Positions 36,560-48,619 of a stretch of DNA of 64,000 nucleotides are shown here, piece after piece. Position numbers and translations under genes: made by a program. The notes below the pieces were generated by a model. The model had not been told where the DNA came from. It worked only from the letters and a program-made list of their open reading frames with translations, and searched no databases. The DNA is from Lepraria neglecta (Eukaryota > Ascomycota > Lecanoromycetes > Lecanorales > Stereocaulaceae), in assembly GCA_033220425.1 (NCBI GenBank), contig CM065653.1, positions 372,001 to 436,000 on the forward strand. Reading direction: 5' to 3'. Every line of letters begins with the position of its first letter. Positions within the stretch are counted from its first letter, which is position 1.

Positions 36560-37253
36560 TCCATACGAGGAAGAGGGGTGTACGAAGAAGGGGACTGAAA
36601 GTTGCAGGCATGCATGCCTCGACGACCTTGATGAGATATGAGATGTTACTGTTACTAAGGCACCATTCACTTTCATGCCTGCAGATAAAATCATAGACAC
36701 TTATTCCAACACCCACGTGTACCTACCTTACTGCCTTATTCGAGAATACAGCTGTTTCTCTTGCGAGGTGCTTAGAATGAACACACTCCTACTCAATTCG
36801 TCGTCAGACAATATCGTTCTTTATTGACCAAGTGTTCTGCTGCCGACGAATTCCTTGCTCAAGGGCCACATGAAGGGGAACAGACCTGAGGGCTAAGATC
36901 CCTTACGAACGCACCTTGTCGATCTCAAAGATCTTACATACGAATAACCGTGTTCCTTCCACAATAGCACACAATGGTCTTCCCCTGTCATAACCATATC
37001 GGTCGCAGCTCCAGCATGATCTCACGACGGGGAGGCGGTTATACCCATTCTCAACCTTAGGACTACAGGTAGGTCATGGAACTTTGAATGCATTGAATGC
37101 GATTTATGTGTGGGGTTCGCTGATCCTACTGCCAGCCACGCAAACCCACAACAGCCTGCCTATGCCTAATAGAGTATCTTGTACACTTGGCTCCTCATGC
37201 CGCACCCAACGCCAACGCCTCAATTCCCCATATGCAGTAGTACGATCTTACCC
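36560..37253. other. Convergent 3' spacer
   Basis: Between the convergent 3' ends of the Zn2Cys6 gene and FZO1; no gene seen. Confidence 0.6.
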
Positions 37254-40161
37254 TCAAACCAAAGTCCCTTCCTCATATCCCCCCGCGACTCCCGGCGCCG
37301 GCCCCTCCAAATCCACATCCTCCACCCTCCCTTTCCCCTCACTACTCTCCCTGACCAGGTTCCCAAAATACTTCCTCGCGACCTCGCTCTCCCTCTTCAC
37401 TTTGACTCTCTCCTCTCTCTTCTCGCCTAATTGTTGCACGGATTGTTGGAGTCCCGTGCGAAGGTTGTCGGCAGGGAAGCGGAGGATTTTGCGGACTTCG
37501 GCCGAGATGCGGGAGCTGTTGGTGTGGGTGTAGTCGAGGGAGGAGAGGGTGGAGGAGATGCGACGGGAGAGGCGCGGGGGCAGGGTCGTGGGGATGGAGT
37601 GGAGCGTGTAAGCTGTTGCTAGGATTACTGGGGTATGTCAGCTTATGTTCAATGCCGAGGATTGGGAGTATATGGGGGTAAGACAAACCAGTAGCAATGA
37701 GGCCGGGGACAATCAGCCTCCGCATATTCTGCGCGCCCATCACCCTTAATGCGCCGAGTGCCCCGTCCACGTAGCCAAAGCCTCCCACCATCCGTCCACC
37801 AACTACGCTTGCTACTGTCAACGCCATACCCGTTCCAGCGACTTTCTCCTGTCGTTCCCAGAGGCCGCCAAGGTCGAAGAAGTCCGCTAGTTCGATCTCG
37901 AAGTCTACTTGCCGTGCGAGTAGATCCCGTCTCTTTGTAAACATCTTGTTTGAGTTGAAGTTAAGATCATTGTATTCATCTCCGAGATGCAGTATACCAA
38001 GCGACCTAATGGTATTAACGCTGCCGATAGTCCTGTACTTAGCCTTCTCTTCGCAAATCGTTACAGCAGAGGATATCTGGTCGAGCATAGCAGCTTTGAT
38101 ATCTTCAGCGTATTGGAAGGCACTCATGAGACCTGGGTATGGAACCCCCAGATCAGCCTCAGCGACCCGTGAGATGGCATTGTTAAGTATGGTGCGGGAA
38201 TCTCTGTAAATGTCTGTGCAAGTATCTTCGATGGTCTGGTTGACATCATCGTTGACTTCGGCGCGCGCTTTCTTCGACTTCTCATATGCTGGCTCGATTT
38301 CTGAAAGTTCCTGCGCTACACGGTCGAGCTCTGATTGGGCAACATCACGGTTGACGGTAGCAAGGTAGTTGAGGTCTGCGAGCACGTTGAGGAGGTAGGT
38401 TTTTGCAGGGGCGAGTTTTGACCGAGCACGCTTTTCGAGCACGAAGCGACGAAGTGATCCTTCCAATTGCTCGAAGTCTTGTATCTTCTCCTTGTCTTTG
38501 CCTTTGCCCTTGTCTGGTGGCGACCCAGGCTCGCCGTGTTTGCCAAGCGACTCGTCCTCGTCATTAGGTGGCGATGGGGGGCCATCATCTGATGGACCTG
38601 AGCTGCTACCACTTCCTCCTCCTCCACCTCCACCATCACCGCCTGGCCCGTCGCCGATGGCGGGAGCCACGGGTATTGCGTTACTCGAGACGAAGTGGAC
38701 CAGCTCAGAAGACTCCTTGAATGTGCGAGGGCTCAAATTCGCAACTTGTTCGAGAATTATGCGCTCACACCTGGCTTTGTCTCTGATGTTGTCGAAACCA
38801 TTGACCACAATGAAGATGTAGGCCTTCTCATGAGCGGCATTCCAGATGAACTCCTTCGCTGAGAGTGTGAAGTGATTCGCAGCCGAAACTACGAACACCA
38901 CCACATCAATTTCTTCCTGCCTAGCGAACACCGCGGTAGTCTTCAAAGAATCTGAGTTGAGACCAGGCGCATCTATTATCGATATATCCACAACACCATT
39001 ATTAAGTAACGACTCGTCAATCGTCCGTACATCCTTGACGTAGACTTTGCATTGGGTGTAGGTTTCGTTGTCGGTCACAATTTTCTCTAGGTCTTGCAGG
39101 GGGAAAACATCGTAGGTGCTCTCGTCATTCCGGTCGTAGGTTGCCTCCTTGTGTACCGCATGTGCCTCCTCCACATTACCGTTCTCTTTTGCATCCAATA
39201 CCTCGCAGAAAATGCTCGTACAAGGTTGTTGGTCTTCTGGCAGAATCTTCCTCCTCAGCAGTGCGTTACAAAAGGTCGATTTGCCAGCGTTCAGATCCCC
39301 AGTGACTAAGACTTTGCTAGAGGTGTCCTCGATGCGGTCCCGTAGCAGTAATAAATGCCGTATGCTCTGATTTATCCTTCCGTCTAACAGTGCGGCAATT
39401 GATTCTTTCTTCATGGAATGTGCGATCTCTGATTGCGTGAACCCTTGAACATTCATGTTCAATTTCAGCACGGAGAACTCCTGCGCTGACTGTGGTGTGA
39501 TAAGTCTCTCCGGCTCTTGCGGCTTCCTGTTCTCTGCTGCAGAGCTTGACTCGGCCGTCGAACCCTCACCGAGAGATGTAGCAGCCCTCCGAGGAGCACC
39601 AGGTCTTAGTGGAACATTATCGACCTGGCGGTGGAGGTCACCACCAGCAGCCGTCGACTGGGTGTGTGCGAAGCCGGGTCTTGAATCTGGTCTCACATTC
39701 TGCGGTTCTCGTACTTGAGGATACTGCGCCGGCCAAGTCGAATTCATCTGTTGTAGACTCTTGAGTGTTTCCACCGTCCGTGTAATCTGGCGTCCCAGCG
39801 CTGCCCGGTTCTGGTTGTAGTACAGCTGGTGGACATGGCTGGCCAGTACCCTTCTCTCATTCTCTGCCTCTGGATTGTCTTCGCCCCGTAGTGTCGGTGT
39901 ATGCGCTGGAGTTGGTAGGTCTCTTGTCAGTCCTGGGTGCCACCCTTTGCTGCTACCGTCATTAGAATAGCTGTCATCTGCGATACTTCCACCGTAGCCG
40001 GAGTCGTGATCAAGGGTCGACATGAGCGCCGCTGCACTTGCTGAAGTCGACCCGGACCCCACTGTCATATAATGCGGCGGTCGTCGGTTTGAAGGATGTG
40101 ACGTTGAACGACTAGAAGAAGCGCCCTCGGAGCCATCGCCAGGATGATAATCCTGACTCAT
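37254..40161 (-). CDS. FZO1: Mitofusin FZO1 (mitochondrial outer-membrane fusion GTPase), two exons
   Basis: Dynamin-like GTPase tethering and fusing mitochondrial outer membranes. Exons (minus) 40161-37689 and 37627-37254 join as IATG|VILATAYTL inside the C-terminal membrane region; 948 residues. The N-terminal 215 residues are Ser/Pro-rich. The GTPase has G1 GDLNAGKS (288-295), CTSIFCEV and G3 DAPG (397-400), followed by VNGFDNI (N-G-x-D form of G4). Between GTPase and second helical bundle there is a low-complexity block with a run of seven Gly and a Lys/Gly-rich stretch (about residues 515-570). Two closely spaced TM helices (MALTVASVVGG... LIVPGLIATGVILATAYTL) are followed by the C-terminal heptad helix. 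I start at ATG 40161 (MSQDYHPGDG); an in-frame ATG at 40308 would add 49 residues with no family resemblance. Confidence 0.93.
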
Positions 40162-42518
40162 GGCCGGAGAGTCGCGTATTGATGAGGACAAAGAAAGGCT
40201 TAGGTGTGTTTCGTAGGTGGTTATGAAGAAGAGGCCGTTGTTGTTCCATGAAACTTTGCCATCCATATGTCTTGGCGTGGCGCTAGCGGCGGAGCGCCAT
40301 CCCGGCATTGAGCTTCGATCGTTTCATAGGAGGCAGCGAGGCAGCCTCGTAAGCTGTTCCAGTTATTGAAAACTCCAGTTCCTTCTTATTGTTTTCACTT
40401 TTCGTATCCACCTCTACTCCTTCTACTTCCGTGCAAAGCATCATCATGAATGTAAGCAAAGTTCTCTACATGTCTCGCCATCAGTACGAAGCTCAAAGCT
40501 CTCCTTCGCCAGCTCTTCGAAGAAGCTATAGGAGCTACACTCCCACTCGTTCACATTTCAATATATCCATCATCAATCAACCCCGTCAGGTCTGCTCCGC
40601 TAACCATTGCCGAATACCGTCTCCTCTCCATTATCATCTTCGCTGCCACCGTAAAATCACACCGTCAATCTCATACTCTTAGTATGTTGAAAGCTGATAG
40701 AATGTGGGACTTACTTATTGCGAGAAACTTTAATGCAGCAACATTTTACCTGCCGGCACAAAGATTTCCTTCGGGATCATGAAGTAGCTCGAGTAAAGAG
40801 CTTCATACTTCTGAAGAGGCTTGCCCGAGACCGCACAACAGCAGTTATCCCTGCAAACCGGCCAATCTATCCAGCCGGCGTGGATAGGATCTATAGTGGG
40901 AAACAGGCTGTATAGGATGTCGATGGAAGGCGTAGGCCAAAAGACTCAATACAAGGTTGCAGACCTTGCCCTATCCTACTACATAAGCCCTGTTCCTGCT
41001 AGGTGGTGGCAGAACCGTGACAAGTGGGGAACCAAACCTTGGCAGCGCCCATCCATTCCCTAGATCCCAATCACAAGGAGAGAAGGTGGGGCAAGTTCAG
41101 GGATTAATTGTAGCCGGGCTTCGGTCGTTGTCCAATACAAGAACTCAAGAACTGCCCACGCAGGATCAACCGCCTGCAATTTCTACATTTGGAACTTCCT
41201 TGCCAAAAACCTGAAGATTTAGGCTCTTGTTGCATTGCGTTGTGCATCCGACAGTCCCTGGAGGTAGTGCTTAGTTTTGCTGCTATTTGTCGAACAGTGG
41301 ACAAGTGAAGGAATGCACAAACAACCGATGTGGGTCTGTGTGTAGGCGAGACGATGGAAGCTCTTTTCCCTCACATCCTCTACTCTGTGGCTGCAGGAAG
41401 CAGGGGTTTTTGGGAAATTATGCTGACATTAAGTCGCCCTGCATCTACCTTATGTGCATACCCTTGAGTGGAACTTTGAGTGCAGCTCTTTGCTTAGTTT
41501 GTCCATATCGTATCATCGATCTCCTTCGAAGGTCTGGGCTTGAGAGGGCTGAGCACAATCAGCACCTTTCGTAAATGGGTGTCAGCAAGTCTGAGTTGCT
41601 TATGAAAGGCAAGTTGGCTTGGAGAAGTCCCGCTCCTACAGTCCCGTTTGGACCGAATCTTACCATGTCTCCACCAAGAACAGGCTAAACCCCTCGCCTC
41701 TGACAAAAGGTATGAGCCCGTCTACGCCTTTGAGCCAAGTTCTTCGCCGAGTTTCTTACACAATGGCCCTTGTTACAGCTCTAGCCGAGCTAGACATGGC
41801 GGATCTTTACCTTCGCAGGAGCGCATACTGAACGAGAATATGGGCCCAGGATACTTTGAATAGTGAATCATAGAGGTCACTTGATGAAGCGATCAAGTAC
41901 CATTATTTTGTTTTTACAATCCGGGAGTGCCCGTGTGACAGCCCCGAGTCAATTAGCATGAAAGGGAGGTGAGAACCTTTCAATGCAGAGCCTGCGGCCT
42001 ACCAACAATCTGGACCGCTTCCGCAGCTTTCAAAAAACCCCCCAGCTTGGAGCCAGCTCAGCGCTAGCTTTGTCTGGGTACATTGTAAAGCGAAGATTCC
42101 AAGCGAAACAACATAGATTCTGCATCAAGAGCTCTGAGCTACCCACAGCTTGCTACACCCTTTCCCGACGTTGGTGTCCTACATCTATCTGATTCTCAAA
42201 GGCAAAAAAATTCTCTCTTGTTTCTCATTACACAAAGAAAGGTGCTCCATTAACCTAGACTCAAGACCGTGAGATCTGGCAGCTGAACACATCGTGATTA
42301 CGATCATCCGAAAGGCAGAACTAAGCAGGTGCTGCCAACCTCCTAGCGTATTCGCAAGTACGGGTGATTGTGGGACTATAGAGGAAACTTTACAATTCGC
42401 AGTCCGCATGACTATTATTAGATCCTGCAATGGCAAGCTCAAACTTCCCGTCACTATACTAAAAACAAAAACAAAGGTAATCAACGCACATCCTTTCCCT
42501 CCCATTACATAAATCCAA
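40162..42518. other. Gene-free interval between FZO1 and the dioxygenase gene
   Basis: 2.3 kb with only short, unconserved frames. The first 250 bp are C/T-rich and likely form the FZO1 promoter; the rest resembles decayed intergenic DNA. No transposon ends recognised. Confidence 0.5.
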
Positions 42519-45500
42519 TCATCCAGCAACTCCGGGCATATGTTCGCCTGGCACCCCACACCCGGCCGACGTGATGAGCGCCCGTTCGGCCGGCATCGGC
42601 GTCCTCTCTCCCACCTCGACATACCCATTCGAAGTCGAATCCAACGACTCGGTATTGTGGCTAGCACCGTATTGACACCGACATACCACTCCGGGACCGT
42701 TGCACACGCACGTCGTGTCGGCGAAGGAGCCGCCGTGTTTGCTGGCGCCTTGAGGTTGGTAGAAGGGCGGGAAGTCGTCGGGGAGGCCGGCGATGGACTC
42801 TTGGAGGATGGGGTACTCGACCCCATCCCTTAACCCACCGTAGTTGGAGGGCCCGAAGCCGTCGAAGCAGATTTTCCATGCTGAGAAGGGAGAGAGGGAG
42901 TCAGTGACTCTGTTTGAGAAGAGGGGGAGAGAGGGAGAGAACCATTGTGAGTGTGAGGGATATGTTGACTTACTCGTTGGGAAGGGCACAAACTCGTTCC
43001 ATTCTGGCGTCAGGTACGTGTCTGTGCTGGGCCTGAGGATGCTTTTGTCGAAAACCTTGTCTACGTCTTGAGCATTTGAATGTTCGCGTGCATACTTGGC
43101 GTCAGCCTCAACCATCTTCATTCGCAGAGGGGCCATGAAGTTCGAATAGCCCTCGCTCGAAGAATCCAGGTTGATTCTCTTGAGATAGCCTTGCGTATCG
43201 TTACCACGACGGAGGTTTTTCATTTGCGCCGCTGCCTTAATCATGGATGCGAGGCCCATGATAGCGACATGTTCGGGGTGATACTCGGCGTATTTCGAAG
43301 TGAAGCTTGGTTGGTAAGTTAAGTAGTTACCTTCTTTGATAGCTGCTGGGTACTTTTGTTTTGCCGAGTTCTGTTGTTGATTTCGTTAGCACTAAAGGCA
43401 TAGTGAACAACACCGAGGTTCTTACGATATCACAGATGACTGTCTGGTCTTTCTTGACTGAAAAAAGGATCTCGCCTTTAGTGTTCTTGACATCCGTGTC
43501 CTTGATTGCTCTCCGGAGAATAGGGAGTCGCACGCTGACATGTTGAGCTTCCAACACCTTCCCGGTAAGAATTCTGTCGCTCTGTGCGTCGTTTGCAATA
43601 GCTAGCTTTTGCACATCCAACCACTCACTTGATTTGGTTTCATCTGCAGGGTTTGCGAGCTTGTATAAGCCTTTGATGTAGTGATCGAGGACCGAAGTGA
43701 ACTGTAGAGTAGCGTTAGCATGATGAAGTTTCGCAAGATCATTTTTCGTTAGACTTACAGCTAGCACAGAGTTGTAGGCACTGTCTAGTGCAGTCAGCAG
43801 AAGAATAGCAGCACTTTTGCCTGCGTCTCCTTCGTGCTCAAGGACCCTCTCTGCAACCTTGAAGCCGAGCTCAACCATGGGATTACTTTCTTCCTTGCCC
43901 ATAGAAATAAAATCGCGAGTGATGCTCCATCTGTTGGCTTGCCAGATGTTGCCATTCCTCGTCAGGTGATACAAGAAATTCATGGACGATCTATATGCTT
44001 TGCGTCGGTTCAACAGCTTCGTTTCGTCGGCATTGTACGAGAAGAAAATCTGACAATTCGTAATGTGTTGATAGATCTGGTTCTCCGAGTAGGGGGCTTT
44101 AGGATTTTGATCGCCTTTGATGAGGTGACCAAAGCCAAGGAAGTCTGCGACATATCTGGTCGTCACTGGAATTGCGAAACTAGGGACTTGTCAGTAAAGG
44201 ACGAAACGGTGTTCAGTAGAGCGGGACTGGAAAGCTTACTCTCGAGTGATATCGATTTGATAGACTACTTTTCGGGTGTCCATAAGGATGGACTCTCGCT
44301 TGATGATACCGTGCATGAGGTCAGCAAAATATGTCCTCAAGGTGCTGTCATCTGCTTTGATCTCGGTTCCTTTAGGCTGAGAAGGATTTTTCTTTTGACC
44401 TGGAGACAGGATATCGACAACTCCTTTGGGTAAACCAGCAAGCTCAGTGCGAGCTGGGTGGACTAAGCTGTCCGAGTCATCCGCCAAAACAGCAGCAATC
44501 TCTTCATAATTGTCCAAATAGCATGGTTTCCATGGCTTCACTGGGTCCGAGTCTATAACCTCGTATCGGTATTCGGTAGGCTTCCCAAACATATCCTTGG
44601 CCTCTGGGGTTATGGTCATCCGGAAGTCTGGACCATATCCTTGTTGTTGTGCATATTCAGCGTTTTTTGCCGCAGTGTAGAATGGATGGAAGAAGCGAAT
44701 CGAGTTATAGGGGAACCATCCTGGAAAAGCACGTTGCAAGAGTCGATGAAATACCGAACTCTTCAATTCGTTGTCGTAGGACGTCACCTCTTTCATGCCC
44801 CATGACGTGAGAGAATTTGTGTTCCAGTCGACTGTATAGAAGCGATCCGAACGTACCAGGGTAATTGCGTCTGAGAAGATAGCCGCCCAAAGAGCAGCAT
44901 CAACATCGCTCGGGCCTGGATCAAGGTTCTGCTCCCTATCGGACTCGCAAAAGATACCGGGATACAGCTCGACTTTATCGGGATGTTCGTAGAGATCACG
45001 CAGCGCGTTTTGCACCTCGGCGTCTCCAGTAATGCTCTCGAATGTATCGTGCCTGCTCATGCCGAAAAAGTCTCGGAAATCGTTCAGCGTTCCGATTTGC
45101 CACTGTCTCGCCTGAAGTATTCCCATGATCTCGACACTTCTTAGACATCTAGGAACGTTACGAGGACCGAAGTTTGAGATTGGCTCATCCATGCATTTGC
45201 GAAGCTGATTGACCATTTGCTGGTCATCGAAGAGGCCCGTAATTGGATTTCGCTTGAATGCTAGTTCAGGATTCATTTTGAGCCCAAACTCTTGCTCCGA
45301 TGGCTTGACCGAGTTCTTGTCATTCTTAGGTGATCCTTGTATCATCTGGAGAAAAAGCGGCAGCGACACGTTTTTTGGATCAAAAGACTTGATCCCCGCA
45401 GCGTCAGCAGCCTCTTTCATGAAATCTTCAGTGTACTTCTCATCCGCTAGTGAAATGGCACAATGAAATCGATAGAGCAGGTTGAATTCGACCGTGACTT

Positions 45501-47306
45501 GATTTCCAAGTCCGCGTGAGACGTTTCTGTGATCGTTCATCGCCATCCGAGGTTCCAGCGTGAAATCGGTGTTCCATTGATGGAAGCCCATTAACGCCCT
45601 CAGGTAGTCGTGAATGGAGATTTGTATGTATTGGCCGCAGGTGATCAAGCGGGCAGTGTTGAAGAGATCGTCATCCAGCTTGTTCCAAGCGGCGTCATAA
45701 GCATCCTCAAACCCCTGCTGCGCGTCACTACTGATGTCAGCTTTGTCGATGAAACTCTGGAGTGCCAGTTTCGCTTCCTCGTAGGTTTTTTCCAGGCGTA
45801 CCCCATCCGTGGTGTATCTTTTCAAGGCTTCTTCGTACTTGGCGCAGAGACTCTTGAAGGAGTCATCGTCAGCCTTTTGGGAAATAAACTTCTTTGCCAC
45901 TACCACAATCTTGTGGTCGGGATCGTTCATCGGGGCAGAATCGTATTCATCCTCGAAGTCTTTCTGCTTTGGTCTATCTCTGAAGATGCTGTAGTCAACG
46001 GCGCGTCGGAGATCTCGCCTCGCCTTGTCAAGATTGCTTTTGCTTGAATCTGTCATCCACTTCTCCGAAGCTTCCCGATATTTGTCACAGGCATCTTTGA
46101 AGCCTTTCGTCTTTTGGTCGTCTCCCTTCAAAAAATGTCTTGCCACCTCAATCAACTTCGGTTCACGATACTTTTTAGGTACCGAGAACCTTCCATTCTC
46201 GTTGATGCGACGGATTTGAGTTGCGGCGTAGTTGTGATAGCGATTATACATGACCAGCATGATACAGACCCCAGGCGGCTGCCTTAACAACCTATCCTCC
46301 GCAAATGTATCGGGCTTGAGCAAACCAAGCTTGAATTTATCATCTCGGACTTGGCGCTGTGTTTCCATAGTGAAGCCATAAAGCGGGGACAAATCGAGAT
46401 AGGATGAGCTATCGGAGATATTCTTGTCGTTGTCATTGGTACGGAAGATATCATGGATGATGATTGTGGCGTGGTATATGAGCATGGAGGACAGCCCTGA
46501 CTGACTCTGTCGACCACCCTCCTCTCTTGCCATAAGTCGATCAAAGAGATTACCAGCGTCGGGCAGTGCTCCAAGTGGATGAGTCTTGCTTGGGACCTGG
46601 GATGACGAGTCAGTATATCCACTGGAGGGAAATGGGTGGGGAACCAAGAGCTCGAGCAAACGTGGATATCTTGAGACATTCAGCCTACACCTCCCATAGA
46701 CACCGAGTGTACAGAAAGAGACAGGAAACTCTTACGGTCTTGGCATAGGGCGCTCCGGCCTGTCCTAGATGCGGACTCATAGCGCTGTTGAACTTGCCGT
46801 CTACTGCGCGGTATTGAAAGGCATCCCCGAGATAAGTGAGTGGAGGGTGTAGCATCCTTTCGAATTTGCTTTTAACCTGACTTCCAACAAATGCGGCCCT
46901 GCGGTTGCTGTCGTTTGAAAGGGCCGCAATGAGCCCGGCTCCCCGTTTCACCTGCACAAAATTGGTCGTCAGTCTTACCAAGACTCGCTGGAGGGCCACT
47001 CACGTCCAAAGTCTGTGTGGTCAAGTATTTGCTCAGGATATGCGCAAGAGCCGGATAATTTTTGGGATTGAAGAATATCCTGCGAAAGTCATCGTCGCTA
47101 TTCCTCCAACTTGCGAGAAACCCGGTCGGCCGCCGGACATCCTGTAGTGAAATGTGTGAGCAGGACGATCACAACGGCCGTGGCTCACTTACTCCAATGA
47201 GTGCATCTCCGTGGAAGCTGGCATACTTCTTGCTCTGCTTTAATTGCAAGTTAAGTGAGTCAAACTCAGACTCTTGCCTGCTGACGGTGCCGGCAGTTCC
47301 ATTCAT
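42519..47306 (-). CDS. Psi-factor-producing oxygenase, PpoC-like fatty-acid dioxygenase, eight exons
   Basis: Haem-peroxidase-type dioxygenase acting on linoleic/oleic acid, fused to a P450-like domain. Exons (minus): 47306-47193, 47141-47004, 46951-46736, 46596-44240, 44179-43759, 43701-43426, 43370-42974, 42880-42519; 4,281 nt, 1,426 residues, all phases consistent. Dioxygenase marks: YHATIIIHDIFRTN (distal His, residue 204), SSYLDLSPLYG, TARLITCGQYIQI, NLLYRFHCAIS (Tyr 531, proximal His 534), RSDRFYTVDWNTNSLTSWGM. The P450-like half keeps TTRYVADFLGFGH but shows no F-x-x-G-x-x-x-C-x-G; the segment before MGLASMIKAAAQMKNLRR reads KYAEYHPEHVAI. That fits PpoC-type enzymes that release the hydroperoxide without isomerising it. 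A charged block (residues about 298-457) interrupts the peroxidase domain, and a Cys-rich tail ends the protein. Together these make it roughly 300 residues longer than usual PpoC. Confidence 0.9.
45695..46170 (-). other. Two-repeat charged insert inside the Ppo dioxygenase domain
   Basis: In-frame coding block lying between NENGRF and DAYDAAWNKLDDDLF, positions that are nearly adjacent in ordinary Ppo enzymes. It holds two related units of roughly 70-75 residues: ARHFLKG...GFKDACDKYREASEKW...DKARRDLRRAV...DFEDEYD and AKKFISQ...SFKSLCAKYEEALKRY...EEAKLALQSFI...GFEDAYD. Both look like helical hairpins rich in Lys/Glu/Asp. There are no stops and no good splice pair that would remove it, so I treat it as protein. 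Confidence 0.7.
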
Positions 47307-48619
47307 GGTAGGATATTCTGTGCCGGTCGCCAAATTTGAATTCGCAAAGACTGAGCGCTGAATCAATGTTTTCAAAAGACTAGCTCAACTGAGAGTGTGC
47401 TGGCTATCAAGACGAGGAGAAGGGTACGACGAAAGACGCGAGGAGCAGGGGAGAGAGCAACTATGTAGCAGCGCAAAAAGGGCGTCAATTGTCAAGTGGA
47501 TCAGTTTTGTCGTTGCTCCACCCCGTGAATCTTTTCCAAGCGTGAATACATAACATTAGCATGAGGAGATTAAACCCTCTTGTGGTAGCTTTTGCCAAAT
47601 TGGGATTGTCCAGCTCCCGTCGCTCGTGATCAACCATCAACCAACTCTGGCCTAGTGGTAACGACATTCAGCATAGCTGTTCATGCAATGCACCTGTGCT
47701 CATGCTTCTCGACTCGACCAAACACTGACCGCCCACGAGGCCTGCAAGCCACGCACAATACTGTGCACGGTGTCTAGCTCATGGCGTGACAGAAGAGGAA
47801 AAATCTGACGGTCATGGATGGCTCGACAGTCCCGTCCTGAAGATTGCGGAAGGTTATTGGGAGACGCCATCCTTATGGAACTTGGCATGGCGTAGATTTT
47901 GACAGGTCTGGCGATGGGAGATGAGAGTATCACAATCTGAATGCTGGCAGGGCGTTTTGAGGCTGGCTGAACTGCCGTTCGAGACCGTTCTGGGAGCGGG
48001 GTTAGCTTGGGGATCGCGTATTTTGGAACGGGAGCCAATGGATGTCGTCTTGGCGGAGAAACGCAGGCGAACGTGCAATCAACCTTCGCTTGCAGCTAGT
48101 TAGTCACATCTCGCTTCGGCTTCAGTGCTGCAGGCTAGTCTGAAAACACTCGTGTCTTCCTTTTACGGCGAGAGCTATCTACAGCTGGAGCTCTTTGACG
48201 GCTTCTCGACTCAGCCAGCCACGCCGGCATTGAAGTTGCGTGGGCTTTCTCCCTCGCATGAGCTGCACTAGCGTTCTTTCCATTCCGAGGAGCTTGGTTA
48301 GAGACAGAAGATGTTGAATGGCCATGGAGGGGAGAAAGTTCTCCTTACTCGAACAAATCCAGATCTAGGTGATTCCTCGTGGAAGCAGTCTAGATCCCCA
48401 GGTGCCACGAAACAGCATGTCCCTCCTTTTTCAGGTGTTCTCTTTCCGAGTCGAGCCCACCGCGCTCTGATTTCAGTTTGAACATAATCTGCCACATGCC
48501 CACTGGTAGTGTTGACCTCCACCTTTGCTCAACTACCTGTCTCCCACTTCAACAATTCACCCGAGCTCGCTCTGCATCCTAGTGAACCTACTTGTTCTGT
48601 CGTCGCTCCACAATCCGCA
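47307..48619. other. Divergent intergenic region, dioxygenase/peroxidase
   Basis: 1.3 kb between the divergent starts of the PpoC-like gene and the haem-thiolate peroxidase gene. No supported gene; likely holds both promoters. Confidence 0.55.

Noticed and set aside
38316-38639. 107-codon minus frame within FZO1
   Set aside because: Alternative frame of the Gly-rich insert; no protein features.
42519-43259. A separate gene starting at MGLASMIKAAAQM
   Set aside because: The frame is open upstream through KYAEYHPEHVAI to a good acceptor at 43371; it is exon 7-8 of the dioxygenase gene.
43702-43758. 19 extra residues in the dioxygenase (57-nt in-frame stretch)
   Set aside because: Has GTAAGT donor, GCTAAC branch point and CTACAG acceptor, and its removal fits the family; treated as an intron.
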